Positions 9,658-22,022 of a stretch of DNA of 64,000 nucleotides are shown here, piece by piece. The stretch covers positions 37,998,956 to 38,062,955 of the forward strand of contig NC_090258.1 of NCBI RefSeq assembly GCF_037325665.1. The letters are read 5' to 3'. The DNA comes from Littorina saxatilis (Eukaryota > Mollusca > Gastropoda > Littorinimorpha > Littorinidae). The notes under the pieces are model-generated. The model did not search any database and had not been told where the DNA came from. It saw only the letters and a list, made by a program, of their open reading frames with translations. Each line of letters opens with the position of its first letter. Within the stretch, counting starts at the first letter, position 1. A program made the position numbers and the translations under genes.

Positions 9658-10840
9658 CTTAATCTTAACCACAAAATGACTGTGTGAACAGAAATCTGTA
9701 CTCACCAATGTAGTTTCCATTTCAACAGATTTACTTATTCGGATGCATTCTCCTAGCTTTCATTTAAAACCAGATGAATTTTTTGTTTGTATCAGTGGGA
9801 ATTTCATCATTTCTTTTAAATCATACAGTGTAGTTTTCAAAAGTCGAATTGGTGCTAATCCATATGTATTTATGTGATGAATTTACTTGTCCTCACCATG
9901 ACCTAAACAGATACATGTACAAAGAATTGAACAAATTGGTAAAAAAACGGGTTGGGTTCCAGTTTCTTTAAAGCTCTGAAGGCAATACATGTATTAAGAA
10001 AACAACAAATTTGCTCCGCTCCTTCGTTCTTAAACAAACGAATGATTATTTTTTTAAGTTTAAATAATTTAACCAGTAAAATAAAATTGAAGGATGCATT
10101 GTATTCTTACCTTTTCTCTTCTTGGATGCCTTAGGTCTTGTTGAAAGAAATTCAGTGGACAGCTATAGACGATTGTTGGGTATCCGTTTCTCTGATGTGT
10201 TTAAAAAAAAAAAGTATGTGTAGAGTTTCCAGCTCCATATTATTATGACATACTTCTTAAATATATGCATTATGTTTGTAAATGTGTATAAATCTGTCTG
10301 TGACAGTGATCTTGTCCATACTTGAAAATATATCTTTGCAGGCATGAGATCATGAAATTGTAAAGCAGGGCCCCCCCCCAACCCCCCCTTTTTTCACTGA
10401 AGGAAAATGTTTGACTGAAAACATGTAAAATCGTGCAATCTTGGGACCTCAAGATGGATCTCTGGAGAAGCTTTGAAAATGACTGAAATCCTAAAATCTC
10501 ATGCCTGATGGTTCCTTTGTGCCGAACGTGTAAATACGTTACCAACATTATAATGCTTTACATTTATTATATTGCTCCATGTATTGCTTCTTCAGGTAAT
10601 CCATTCAAGGAAGAATGAGTTTCAAGTAAATAAATAACGCGGGGGGGGGGGGGGGTCAAGGGGGCTGTGTAGGTCCCCTGGTGGCGGTCTTGGGGCAGTT
10701 AACACCCCCTGAACCTGAAGTATATTGGCCTTGTAAATATAAATTTAAACCCCCTCTGGTGAAAGATAAATTGTGCATGTAAATAAAAACACTATTTTGT
10801 CCCTCTTACCTGGGTTGAACTATCAACTCCTAGGCTGGTT
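9658..10840. other. intergenic DNA with G-rich runs
   Basis: C-run at 10371-10388 and a run of 15 G at 10641-10655 followed by more G-rich sequence. I see no gene or mobile element in the rest. Confidence 0.65.
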
Positions 10841-10850
10841 GTCGCGACAT

Positions 10851-11003
10851 ATTGCAAGCCCCTGGAGCAAATTTTTGATTAGTGCTTTTGTGAACAAGAA
10901 ACAATTGACAAGTGGCTCTATCCCATCTCCCCCCTTTCCCCGTCGCGATATAACCTTCGTGGTTGAAAACGACGTTAAACCCCAAAGAAAGAAAGAAAAG
11001 AAA
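10851..11003 (+). mobile_element. SINE family C, 5'-truncated copy
   Basis: The 3' 150 bp of family C (TTGCAAGCCCCTGGAGC ... GACGTTAAACCCCAAAGAAAG) between 10-bp target duplications GTCGCGACAT (10841 and 11004). The 5' truncation with intact duplications indicates target-primed insertion. Confidence 0.85.
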
Positions 11004-11329
11004 GTCGCGACATTTGTCGCGCTACTTTACGTATACTGTCACCTGGTTGTCACGACATATGTTGCGCTACTGGCTCAGTCTGTTTGGTTGGTTCCGATTA
11101 CCTCACATGGATGCGAAAACCTATATGATGTATGATCGTTTTTCTTTATTTTTCTCTCTGTTAATTCACCAGTGACTATGTAACATGTGTTACAGAATTG
11201 CACCAGTGTAAGGGTTGAACATGTTGTTGTTTTTGTTGTGGTTTTTGTTTTCGCGAAAATCCTCGAAATCGCGGAGATTTGGATTGCCTGTTTTTCCCAT
11301 GAACAAAAAAAGAAAGAAATATATATATA

Positions 11330-11515
11330 TATATATTTACCAACTGTGGTAAGCGCTATCGCTGCGATTCCCAAGGATGATGGCAGCATCAGGTTGATCC
11401 ATGACGCTAGCAAACCCACAGGTAGGGCAATGAACGACTATTCTATACCTGAGTGGTTATTTTCCTCCTCTGACAGCCTGACAGGCCCAATTAAGGGACC
11501 CCGCTATGCTTTGTA
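11330..11515 (+). mobile_element. retroelement fossil, RT fragment (possibly DIRS-like)
   Basis: A short stretch encodes a peptide of the type PKDDGSIRLIHDASKP followed by an Asn-Asp, as found near the start of reverse transcriptases of DIRS-like and related retroelements. Only a fragment remains and it is broken. Family assignment is tentative. Confidence 0.45.
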
Positions 11516-11619
11516 GCTGAGTTTTTGTCGCGCGCTTCTTTCCTCGGCTTCTCAGCAATCACTTGAACCTCGCCATGATGCGTGCGTTTGCCACAATCCA
11601 GTGGCAGGGGGAGACTTTG

Positions 11620-12117
11620 TCAAGTTTTGGTCTCTGGTTGAGTTTTAGGATGACACCTCCCCCGAGTGTCCTCTTCCTCGGCCGCCATCGATCCCGGCAC
11701 AAAATCCAGAATGGAAAGATAAGAGGTCTCACCTGTTGGCTGCAGTGACAAGCCGCCTAACAGTCCCTGGAGTGGTTCCACGCTTTTTCCCTCAGTCACC
11801 CGCTGGGATAGTGGCCCTCCCCCGCTTCGCTTCTGCAGAGCCGCCACTGCTACTCTCAGCGCTACGTAGTGGCCACGCTTGAGACCCAGGCCTTCCAAAT
11901 CCTGGGCAGTCACATTACTCAGCACATTGAGGGTGTTCAACTCCTCATCCTGGAGAACTTTAACCACCGTTAAAGGCAGATCTGTCGCCCACGCTCCAAA
12001 TTCGAAGTCCATATTGTAGTAAGAAATAGTTGGCATATGCCCGCTGCGCCGCGCTGGTAAGGACTGACCACAATGTGTTGCTCTCCCGTTCTTATTAGAC
12101 CCCCGCTGATGCATCAC
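11620..12117 (-). mobile_element. possible gag-like retroelement fossil
   Basis: An open minus-strand stretch with a small helical SAM-like segment (DLEGLGLKRGHYVALRVAV) of the kind seen in gag-like proteins of invertebrate retroelements. It lies next to, but on the opposite strand from, the RT fragment, so the locus is rearranged. A host gene fragment cannot be excluded. Confidence 0.3.
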
Positions 12118-12667
12118 ACGTGCAAGCCCCCCGGCAACATGGACATTGCGGCTGGGCTCTTCTCCTTGACTTTCACAAGTCCTCCTCTCCCCTCTCTTTC
12201 TAATTACGGGCCTAAGTGTTGATATCCGGCTTTACTACCCTCTCTTCCCTACCTGCTAACACTGATCCCTTTAGGCCTACCTCAAGTATCTAACATCCTC
12301 CTCCTCCACCCGCGGCTAATCTGTCTCGTTTAAATAGAGTTTATCTGACGCTGTCCGCTCTATCTAAACTCACACATATTTACAGTATCTGAACATGTAA
12401 GTGCACGTGTTAATTGTTGAATTAAGTGGCATTTAAAATCTGGAACTCTTGCATAATCAGCCAAATTTGTTACCATAATTATCTTTTATGAAATTGATAC
12501 ATACTGGTATAATTAAAGGTTACTTACTGATACTGTCATGTGTTGTTTTCATCATTTTGTCTGATGGGGGTTTATTGAGTGAGAAAGGATGTACCTGCAA
12601 ACTCTGTGTTTTCGAAAAGTACATTAAAATAGAAACAGGTACAACATGAATAACAAGGACACACATC
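12118..12667. other. intergenic
   Basis: No gene or element recognised. Confidence 0.55.
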
Positions 12668-12682
12668 TTTAACGAAGCGTAC

Positions 12683-13048
12683 CCCCTGCGGGTTAGGGGG
12701 AAGAATTTACCCATGCTCCCCAGCATGTCGTAAGAGGCGACTAACGGATTCTGTTTCTCCTTTTACCCTTGTTAAGTGTTTCTTGTATAGAATATAGTCA
12801 ATTTTTGTAAAGATTTTAGTCAAGCAGTATGTCAGAAATATTAAGTCCTTTGTACTGGAAACTTGCATTCTCCCAGTAAGGTAATATATTGTACTACGTT
12901 GCAAGCCCCTGGAGCAAATTTTTGATTAGTGCTTTTGTGAACAAGAAACAATTGACAAGTGGCTCTATCCCATCTCACCCCTTTCCCCGTCGCGATATAA
13001 CCTTCGTGGTTGAAAACGACGTTAAACACCAAATAAAGAAAGAAATAA
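12683..13048 (+). mobile_element. SINE family C, full-length copy
   Basis: Same family as 5930-6297, plus orientation, with a 15-bp target duplication (TTTAACGAAGCGTAC at 12668 and 13049). Confidence 0.9.
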
Positions 13049-13063
13049 TTTAACGAAGCGTAC

Positions 13064-14477
13064 GAGAGAGGGGAGAGGGGTACGACTCTAATTGAGCTGA
13101 AAAGACGGAAAGCAGTACACAAAACACTGTACTGACACACAAAATAACGTCGCGTGAAATGGTATCAAAACATTTAGACTATCTGTTGCCAGGTGGTACT
13201 AATTAAAAGATAAACACTGAATAGTGTAAGAGCTCAAATCTGTAGCTTCAAAAAAAGTGAACTTGATCAACCTTGCCTGTTAGAAGCAATTTTATTTTAT
13301 GTATGGCTTCAGATCACATTTTAGAAGACACCCAGAGGGGATGTCACATTTCTGACTTTTCAGTATCCAAGATGGCGGCTATTTCAAAATGGCAGCCAAC
13401 CCTGACGTAAGTCTGGCACATAACATGGTCAAGTAGCATCTCATTTTAAAGGTATTTTTGAGAGGAATAGATATTTGACATCAGAAATGTTAGAAGCATT
13501 TTTGTGTGATCAATGCTTTTACGGCCAGGCTAGGCATTTGTCAACTCATATATAGGACTGGGAGCAAGCAAAATACTTTGAAAAAATTGAATATTGAAAA
13601 AAAGAACGTTTTCAAACACATTTTATATTAAATCTAAATAAGAGAAACGAAGTTCACATTATTGTTTAATAATCGTTATCTTGATATCACAAACTGTTAA
13701 TCATTTAGCAATCTTGTTCAAGGTACTCTTTATGATTAAGCATGAAACAAATTTGCTGTACACTTATACGTTACTAAAAATACAATGGACAAACAAACAC
13801 ACAAAGAATAAAACAATACAATGGACAATGACTTAACAAAAATAAAAGTTAAAAACATAAACCGCTTGACTGCTTTCTTTCAAAATAATGTTTTTTTAAA
13901 AATATACACAATATGCCTTCACATGCAGAAACGGAAATAGGCATAACTTGTGACACTTTTAATGAATCAGAAACAATTTTGAAACCTAAAAAACAAAAAG
14001 TAGACACACGTTTTACCCTCTACCCTCATCTCTCTTCTTTCATGGAATGATACATTTGAACAAGTAAATGTTTGCCTTGAATACAGTGTAAATAAAGATA
14101 TAATGGTCAGATTCATTGGACATTGATTCGACGAATGTTCTGTTACACTTTTGAAATATATACGAAAATACGATTCCTAACTTCAGCTCTCATACATTGA
14201 AAAAAGTAAAACAGCAACCACAAAGGTACAATCGTGACTAAGAATTCAAACTTGCCCTTTGCCACATTGTTGCATGCAGATTTGTTTCTACCGTTAACTA
14301 CCTTGTAAGCGTCCAGTAGCGAGCAAACGCCCAACCATACTTCATGTCAACAACTGTGTATAGGATATAATACCTTTTAACCACCCCCGTCCCTTCCACG
14401 CCACCCCCCCCCCACACACACACACACACACAAAGGTACAAAAAACAGTTTCTCAAAGATGTAACCTCTTCGCAAAA
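13064..14477. other. intergenic
   Basis: AT-rich DNA without recognisable genes. The stretch 13340-13410 (GGGATGTCACATTTC, CAAGATGGCGGC) resembles 23620-23700 on the other strand, so a low-copy repeat is present. A C-run and (CA)n lie at 14400-14432. Confidence 0.6.
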
Positions 14478-14694
14478 TACACTCTTCAAAAAAAGTTAAG
14501 GATCACTTTTTTACAAGCACGCCACACAAAACAGACAAGACCGAATTCTTTCATTTTTAAAAAAATTAAATAATTGAACAACCAAGGAGTAATGACAAAC
14601 AAAGCAAAGATCGAACGGGGCAGCGACAATTTAGCTAGAGTGTGTCAAACGTGACAACCCTCGAAAATGGAATTCACAACAATGTGAATCAGTG

Positions 14695-15963
14695 TCAATA
14701 GCGCGTGTGCTCTCCGTTGTGTGCCAGGCATTCAACACATCGTTGGCGCGTGGAGTGGATCAGGTTGCATATGAATGCTCTGGGAACTCCATTCCACTCC
14801 TGCTGGAGCCATTGCAGCAGTTGACCCAGATTGGCAGGAGGAGGGTGATGTTGCTGTACCCGACGACAAAGCTCGTCCCACATGTGCTCTATGGGGTTAA
14901 GGTCCGGGCTGTTGGCTGGCCACAGCATCCTGTTGACCCTGGCCTGCTGGATGAAGGTGTTTTACAGCTGCAGAGCGATGGGGAGGTGCGTTGTCATCAT
15001 GAAGAATCGCACGAGGGCCGATCGCTTGGAGGGCTGGAACGACCAGGGCTTGCAGGATCTCATTCTGGTAGCGGACACCAGTCACGTTGCCCACTACATG
15101 GTACAGGTGTCCTTAGACGTTTGCTGATCCCTCCCCAGACCATCACAGAGCCACCGGCACGGTTGGCCTAGTGGTAAAGCGTCCGCCCCGTGATCGGGAG
15201 GTCGTGGGTTCGAACCCCTGCTGGGTCATACCTAAGACTTTAAAATTGGCAATCTAGTGGCTGCTCCGCCTGGCGTCTGGCATTATGGGGTTAGTGCTAG
15301 GATTGGTTGGTCCGGTGTCAGAATAATATGTGACTGGGTGAGACATGAAGCCTGTGCTGCGACTTCTGTCTTGTGTGTGGCGCACGTTATATGTCAAAGC
15401 AGTACCGCCCTGATATGGCCCTTCGTGGTCGGCTGGGCGTTAAGCAAACAAACAAACAAACAAATCACAGAGCCTCCGCCAAAACGCTGTCGTTCCAGAA
15501 CAGCGCCTTCTGCGAAGCGCTCTCCGCGACGCCTCCACACTCGGATGCGACCATCAGCAGGTTCCAAGCAAAAGCGGGACTCTTCTGTAAACAACACCTG
15601 AGCCCACTGCTGACGTTGCCACCTCACATGTTGAGTGCACCAGGCTCGGCGAGCTGCTCGGCGATTAGCAGTCAGGGTTGTTCCTCGGACTGGACGCCTT
15701 GCACGCAAGCCAAAATTGTGTAAGCGGTTTCGGATTGTCTGACCACTAACAACAGTGTTGGTGGTAGCTTATAGGCATTGCCTAATGTTGTTTGCCGTAG
15801 CCATTCTTTGTTGCATGGCCTGCCTCTGAATGAAGCGATCCTCTCTTTGTGTGGTGACTCTGGACCGACCAGAACGTTGTCGCTCCTGCACTCTTCCAGT
15901 TGTGTGGAATCTCTGTTTTAGTCTGATGATGACAGAGGGAGCCACTGCAAGCCTCTGGGCCAC
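14695..15963 (-). pseudogene. Tc1-like transposase, broken
   Basis: In order on the minus strand: a helix-turn-helix part (MAQRLAVAPSVIIRLKQRF, 15963-15769), a catalytic part with LFTEESRF (15708-15480), a part with HDDNAPPH (15094-14930) and the end with NSPDLNPIEHMWDEL (14928-14695). The pieces lie in different frames, so frameshifts are present, and the SINE at 15153-15463 interrupts the catalytic domain. TEES stands where Tc1 proteins usually have SDES, so the first catalytic Asp appears lost. It cannot be active. Confidence 0.9.
15153..15463 (+). mobile_element. SINE family A inside the Tc1-like transposon
   Basis: A second complete family A copy, closely similar to 9331-9644, with an 11-bp target duplication ATCACAGAGCC (15142 and 15464) lying in the transposase sequence. 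The transposon is therefore older than this insertion. Confidence 0.95.
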
Positions 15964-16405
15964 TTGCCTGGCAGCAACACCGTCTTGTAGCCATCCTATT
16001 GCCTTTCTCTATCCAAATCGCTCAGTTTTCTTCGTGGGGGCATGTTGCTACTGTGCATAATTGTGTCAGCGTGTCAACCTTTAAACACAAGCTGGTGAGC
16101 GATGTTCATAGCCAGGACCCTGTTGTAGCACGTGCATCACAACCTTTTGCCCTGGCATGCGTTCCGCAAATTTTATGGGGCTATAAAAAACACCTTTTTT
16201 TTCCAAAATGCAGAAACTTTTGAGAAGTCCCACAAAGGGAAATAACTCTGCCTGCCAAACAAAATTCTAGGTCAAGACTCATTGTTCATTTGTTAATTCA
16301 AACACATTAATCTTTTAATTATTATGTCGATGTTTAATTTTTTGGCAATTTTTTATAATTAGATCCGTTTTTTCAACCGATCCTTAACTTTTTTTGAAGA
16401 GTGTA

Positions 16406-17203
16406 CTGAGATATAATTTCAGTGAATAATGACAATATGCTGCGATGAGATCATACCGTTGAGTTCATTCTTTTGCAACTGCAGTCTGGATAGTCATGCC
16501 AAAAGTGGACGAAGAAATGACAGATTCATCTAGTACGTGTTTAAGAGGTCGACCTAGGTTGATTTAAAGAGATCGAATGAACGGACTTTTTTTTTTTTTT
16601 AATACGCAGTGTTTGACACGTATCTTTCCACCATCACTCACCCCCACCACGTCTCTCTCTCCGGGATTTTGCTACATGGCTTTGATCTAGGACACATGAA
16701 CTAACTACAATTAAAATAATTTAGTGTGTGCAAGTTTGTAACTTTTGTTTAGACACACGTGCTGCTGCTCGTAACGCTGGATATACGAAGCAGATCTTGA
16801 GTTATCATTTTCATTCGTGATATGAGCATTTGTTAAAACTATGACGCAAAGTGATTGTTGTGGTTTGTTTTCATGTTCCATTCTGGCGAAGCACTTGCAT
16901 ACACACACGAACGTATCTGTGTCACAGAGAAAGGTACACGGAGAGTATAGTCATTTTTGCACAGCAATAATCCCACTAGCATTCTCATACCAAGTGATCA
17001 AATACCGCTATTTCTCATGAGGAATAGATTCAGTATAGGGTGAAGTAACTAGAAACACCCACCTCCTACTTTGAGGCGTAAGGGGGATGGGCGCTTACAA
17101 GGTATAGTTTACGATACAGGTCATTTCTAGATTGTCTCAGTTCAGGGCTTAAGTTAAGTGTCACTGCAGATTAAGATCAGTGGGCGGCACCAACATTGCT
17201 TTT
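16406..17203. other. intergenic
   Basis: No gene or element recognised. A short T-run lies at 16588-16601. Confidence 0.6.
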
Positions 17204-17288
17204 TACATTTAGTCAAGTTTTGACTAAATGTTTTAACATAGAGGGGGGAATCGAGACGAGGGTCGTGGTGTATGTGTGTCTGTCTGTC

Positions 17289-17328
<40 letters not shown>

Positions 17329-18134
17329 GATTCAGACTAAACTACTGGACCGATCTTTATGAAATTTGACATGAGAGTTCCTGGGTATGAAATCCCCGAA
17401 CGTGTTTTTCATTTTTTTGATAAATGTCTTTGATGACGTCATATCCGGCTTTTCGTGAAAGTTGAGGCGGCACTGTCACGCCCTCATTTTTCAACCAAAT
17501 TGGTTCAAATTTTGGTCAAGTAATCTTCGACAAAGCCCGGGGTTCGGTATTGCATTTCAGCTTGGTGGCTTAAAAATTAATTAATGACTTTGGTCATTAA
17601 AAATCGGAAAATTGTAAAAAAAAATAAAAATTTATAAAACGATCCAAATTTACGTTTATCTTATTCTCCATCATTTTCTGATTCCAAAAACATATAAATA
17701 TGTTATATTCGGATTAAAAACAAGCTCTGAAAATTAAATATATAAAAATTATTATCAAAATTAAATTGTCCAAATCAATTTAAAAACACTTTCATCTTAT
17801 TCCTTGTCGGTTCCTGATTCCAAAAACATATAGATATGATATGTTTGGATTAAAAACACGCTCAGAAAGTTAAAACAAAGAGAGGTACAGAAAAGCGTGC
17901 TATCCTTCTTAGCGCAACTACTACCCCGCTCTTCTTGTCAATTTCACTGCCTTTGCCATGAGCGGTGGACTGACGATGCTACGAGTAAAATGGCATTGCG
18001 TTCAGTTTCATTCTGTGAGTTCGACAGCTACTTGACTAAATATTGTATTTTCGCCTTACGCGACTTGTTACTTTTAGTCAAGTTTTGACTAAATGTTTTA
18101 ACATAGAGGGGGAATCGAGACGAGGGTCGTGGTG

Positions 18135-18171
<37 letters not shown>

Positions 18172-19284
18172 ATGTGTGTGTGTGTGTGTCTGTCTGTCTG
18201 TGTGTCTGTCTGTCTGTCTGTCTGTCTGTGCATGTGTGTGTGTAGAGCAATTCAGACTAAACTACTGGACCGATCTTTATGAAATTTGACATGAGAGTTC
18301 CTGGGTATGATATCCTCAGACGTTTTTTCCTTTTTTTTTTTTTTTATAAATGTCTTATAAAACGATCCAAATTTACGTTCTTATTCTCAATCATTTTCTG
18401 ATTCCAAAAACATATAAATATGTTATATTTGGATTAAAAACAAGCTCTGAAAATTAAAAATATAAAAATTATGATCAAAATTAAATTTTCGCAATCAATT
18501 TAAAAACACTTTCATCTTATTCCTTGTCGGTTCCTGATTCCAAAGACATATAGATATGATATGTTTGGATTAAAAACACGCTCAGAAAGTTAAAACGAAG
18601 AGAGGTACAGAAAAGCGTGCTATCCTTCTCAGCGCAACTACTACCCCGCTCTTCTTGTCAATTTCACTGCCTTTGCCATGAGCGGTGGACTGACGATGCT
18701 ACGAGTATTGCTGCGTTGCATTGCGTTCAGTTTCGTTCTGTGAGTTCGACAGCTACTTGACTAAATGTAGTATTTTCGCCTTACGCGACTTGTTACATTT
18801 AGTCAAGTTTTGACTAAATGTTTTAACATAGAGGGGGAATCGAGACGAGGGTCGTGGTGTATGTGTGTCTGTCTGTCTGTCTGTCTGTCTGTGTGTGTGT
18901 GTGTAGAGCGATTCAGACTAAACTACTGGACCGATCTTTATGAAATTTGACAAGAGAGTTCCTGGGTATGATATCCTCAGACGTTTTTTTCATTTTTTTG
19001 ATAAATGTCTTTGATGACGTCATATCCGGCTTTTCGTGAAAGTTGAGGCGGCACTGTCACGCTCTCATTTTTCAACCAAATTGGTTGACATTTTGGTCAA
19101 GTAATCTCCGACGAAGCCCGGACTTCGGTATTGCATTTCAGCTTGGTGGCTTAAAAATTAATTAATGACTTTGGTCATTAAAAATCTGAAAATTGTAAAA
19201 AAAAAATAAAAATTTATAAAACGATCCAAATTTACGTTCATCTTATTCTCCATCATTTGCTGATTCCAAAAACATATAAATATA

Positions 19285-20802
19285 CTGTTCAAAAAAAGAA
19301 ACGCATAGCTTGTAATATTTGGTTAATTTAGTTATATGGCTACAAGGATATCCACCAAACTGCAGAAAATGTTTATCTGGTCGTCGACCTTTCGTCCATT
19401 GCCACAAGTGAGCTCTGCACGTGACGCATGCGTTATCAGTGGCTACAATGTCAAAATTGCTCATTTGGCATGACCACTCGTCATGCTTCAGTGTAATCTC
19501 GTGAAACTCGGGGAATATTGAGCTCTCACCATGTCTTCCAAAACCCATAAAAGCGGATTGTTCGCCACAAAGAAATCAGACGACAATTCAGCGACGAAAG
19601 ATGGCCCGATTGAGCAGAGAAGACCGCCAAATTGCATTGGGTCGTTTACAAGCAGGCCAAAGTCAAAGTGCAATCGCCAGGCACTTCCACGTGTCCCAGA
19701 GCACCATCAGTAGACTGTGGGTCAGGTTTCAAGCCACTGGCTCCGTTGCTGACTTGCCACGAGCGGGAAGACCAAGGGCGACAACTGCTGCTCACGACCG
19801 CTTCATACGGCTCCGCCACCTCCGGAATCGTTTCCTGTCGGCCTCATCTTCTGTCCAGGCTCTCCCCGGGCCACACCGATTATCGGACCAGACCGTGCGG
19901 AACCGCCTGCATGAAGCTGGTTTGAGAGCTCGCAGACCTCACAGAGGAGCTGTCCTCACCCGCCGCCATCGCCAGAACCGAGTGCAGTGGGGCAACCAGC
20001 ACCTTCGCTGGGCCGTCCGGAATCACTGGAGACACGTGTGGTTCAGCGACGAGTCCTACTTCCTGCTCCAGCGACATGATGGTCGGAGGAGGGCCTACCG
20101 GAGAGTAAACGAACGGTACGCGCCCAACTGTGTGGATGAGGCACCCGTTCATGGTGGTGGAGGCGTCATGGTGTGGGGGGCGATCAATACCGCTGGAAGG
20201 AGCACCCTGGTGCACGTCCAAGGGCGCATAACTGCCCAGCGATACGTGGAGGAAATTCTGCGCCCACACGCCCTTCCTCTTCTGGCTGACCAGGATGCCA
20301 TATTCCAGCAGGACAACGCTCGCCCGCACACAGCACGACTCACCACCCAGTTCCTCACCGACCACCATGTCCAGGTGCTTCCCTGGCCATCCATGTCGCC
20401 AGACATGAACCCGATAGAACACCTCTGGGATGAATTGGACAGACGTGTGCGCAGGCGAGAAGAAGCGCCGGCAAATCACCGCGATCTATTGCAGGCACTT
20501 CAGGAGGAGTGGGACACCATCCCACAGCAAGATATCCGGCATCTGATCCAGTCCATGCCCAGGAGGTGCCGGGCAGTTGTTGCTGCTCAAGGCAGTCACA
20601 CCCCCTACTGACTTGACAGCCTCGGCACCCAATCGTATTGATTGACTGATTGATTTGAAGATGCAAATGAACTGTGTGTGCATTCAACTGTGTCCATACC
20701 AAATTTCAAACAAATAATCTAAATATTGGATTTTCTGTTAATTTTTTCGAAAAATAAAACCAATTTGGCAAGTAGCAACTATGCGTTTCTTTTTTTGAAC
20801 AG
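19285..20802 (+). mobile_element. intact Tc1-like transposon
   Basis: 1518 bp with perfect inverted repeats of about 24 bp (CTGTTCAAAAAAAGAAACGC at the left end, its complement at the right) and TA duplications at 19283 and 20803. Removing it restores the 0.85-kb repeat sequence exactly as in the neighbouring units. With an uninterrupted transposase it looks young and possibly autonomous. Confidence 0.97.
19601..20611 (+). CDS. Tc1-like DD34E transposase, 336 aa
   Basis: Full-length, uninterrupted frame of the usual Tc1 length. N-terminal paired-like helix-turn-helix DNA-binding region (about 1-110, with RDRQ..., QSAIARHFHVSQSTISRLW), the conserved GRPR linker at 56-59, then the DDE domain: D150 in FSDES, D238 in QQDNARPH and E273 in NPIEHLWDEL, with exactly 34 residues between the second D and E. 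It also has the glycine-rich GGGGVMVWGAI box. It cuts and pastes the element at TA dinucleotides by binding the terminal repeats. The ATG is 316 bp inside the left end, as usual. The GC-rich coding sequence contrasts with the AT-rich host repeat. Confidence 0.96.
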   Translation: MARLSREDRQIALGRLQAGQSQSAIARHFHVSQSTISRLWVRFQATGSVADLPRAGRPRATTAAHDRFIRLRHLRNRFLSASSSVQALPGPHRLSDQTVRNRLHEAGLRARRPHRGAVLTRRHRQNRVQWGNQHLRWAVRNHWRHVWFSDESYFLLQRHDGRRRAYRRVNERYAPNCVDEAPVHGGGGVMVWGAINTAGRSTLVHVQGRITAQRYVEEILRPHALPLLADQDAIFQQDNARPHTARLTTQFLTDHHVQVLPWPSMSPDMNPIEHLWDELDRRVRRREEAPANHRDLLQALQEEWDTIPQQDIRHLIQSMPRRCRAVVAAQGSHTPY

Positions 20803-21250
20803 TATATGTTATATTTGGATTAAAAACAAGCTCTGAAAATTAAATATATAAAAATTATGATCAAAATTAAATTTTCGAAATCAATTTAAAAACACTTTCA
20901 TCTTATTCCTTGTCGGTTCCTGATTCCAAAAACATATAGATATGATATGCTTGGATTGACAACACGCTCAGAAAGTTAAAACGAAGAGAGGTACAGAAAA
21001 GCGTGCTATCCTTCTCAGCGCAACTACTACCCCGCTCTACTTGTCAGTTTCACTGCCTTTGCCATGAGCGGTGGACTGACGATGCTACGAGTATACGGTC
21101 TTGCTGCGTTGCATTGCGTTCAGTTTCATTCTGTGAGTTCGACAGCTACTTGACTAAATGTTGTATTTTCGCCTTACGCGACTTTTTTACATTTAGTCAA
21201 GTTTTGACTAAATGTTTTAACATAGAGGGGGAATCGAGACGAGGGTCGTG

Positions 21251-21307
<57 letters not shown>

Positions 21308-22022
21308 GATTCAGAGTAAACTACTGGACCGATCTTTATGAAATTTGACATGAGAGTTCCTGGGTATGATATCCCCGGACGTTTTTTTCATTTTTTCGAT
21401 AAATGTCTTTGATGACGTCATATCCGGCTTTTTGTAAAAGTTGAGGCGGCACTGTCACACCCTCATTTTTCAATCAAATTGATTGAAAGTTTGGCCAAGC
21501 AATCTTCGACGAAGGCCGGACTTCAGTATTGCATTTCAGCTTGGTGGCTTAAACATTAATTGATGACTTTGGTCATTAAAAATCTGAAAATTTAATTTTA
21601 TTTTTATTTTTTATAAACGATCCAAATTTACGTTCATCTTATTCTTCATCATTTTCTGATTCCAAAAACATATAAATATGTTATATTTGGATTAAAAACA
21701 AGCTCTGAAAATTAAAAAAATTAAAAATTATGATCAAAATTAAATTTTCGAAATCAATTTAAAAACACTTTCATCTTATTCCTTGTCGGTTCCTGATTCC
21801 AAAAACATATAGATATGATATGTTTGGATTAAAAACACGCTCAGAAAGTTAAAACGAAGAGAGGTACAGTAAAGCGTGCTATGAAGCACAGCGCAACCGC
21901 TACCGCGCCAAACAGGCTCGTCACTTTCACTGCCTTTTGCACTAGCGGCGGACTACGTTCAATTTCATTCTGTGAGTTCCACAGCTTGACTAAATGTAGT
22001 AATTTCGCCTTACGCGACTTGT

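Larger units (their letters stand above)
14480..16403 (-). mobile_element. dead Tc1-like DNA transposon with nested SINE
   Basis: Terminal inverted repeats of about 25 bp (CACTCTTCAAAAAAAGTTAA and its complement at the right end) flanked by TA dinucleotides (14478, 16404). Minus-strand transposase pieces fill the interior. Length without the SINE is about 1.6 kb, normal for Tc1. Confidence 0.93.
17204..22022 (+). repeat. head-to-tail array of four 0.85-kb repeat units
   Basis: Units at about 17204-18070, 18071-18794, 18795-21187 (interrupted by a Tc1-like transposon at 19285-20802) and 21188-22022. Each starts TTTAGTCAAGTTTTGACTAAA, a short palindrome, and ends TTTTCGCCTTACGCGACTTG. Each carries a GT or GTCT microsatellite at the same internal position and a conserved GATGACGTCATATCCGGC segment (deleted in unit 2). 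No coding capacity. An isolated inverted copy lies at 31258-32097. Confidence 0.9.

Noticed and set aside
14692-15171. 159-codon plus-strand frame
   Set aside because: Antisense shadow of the Tc1-like transposase remnant.
18043-18282. Cys/Val-rich frames in the 0.85-kb repeats
   Set aside because: Translations of the GT microsatellite and flanks. The same frames are broken in sister units.
19880-20479. 199-codon minus-strand frame
   Set aside because: Antisense to the intact transposase, which has all expected motifs on the plus strand.
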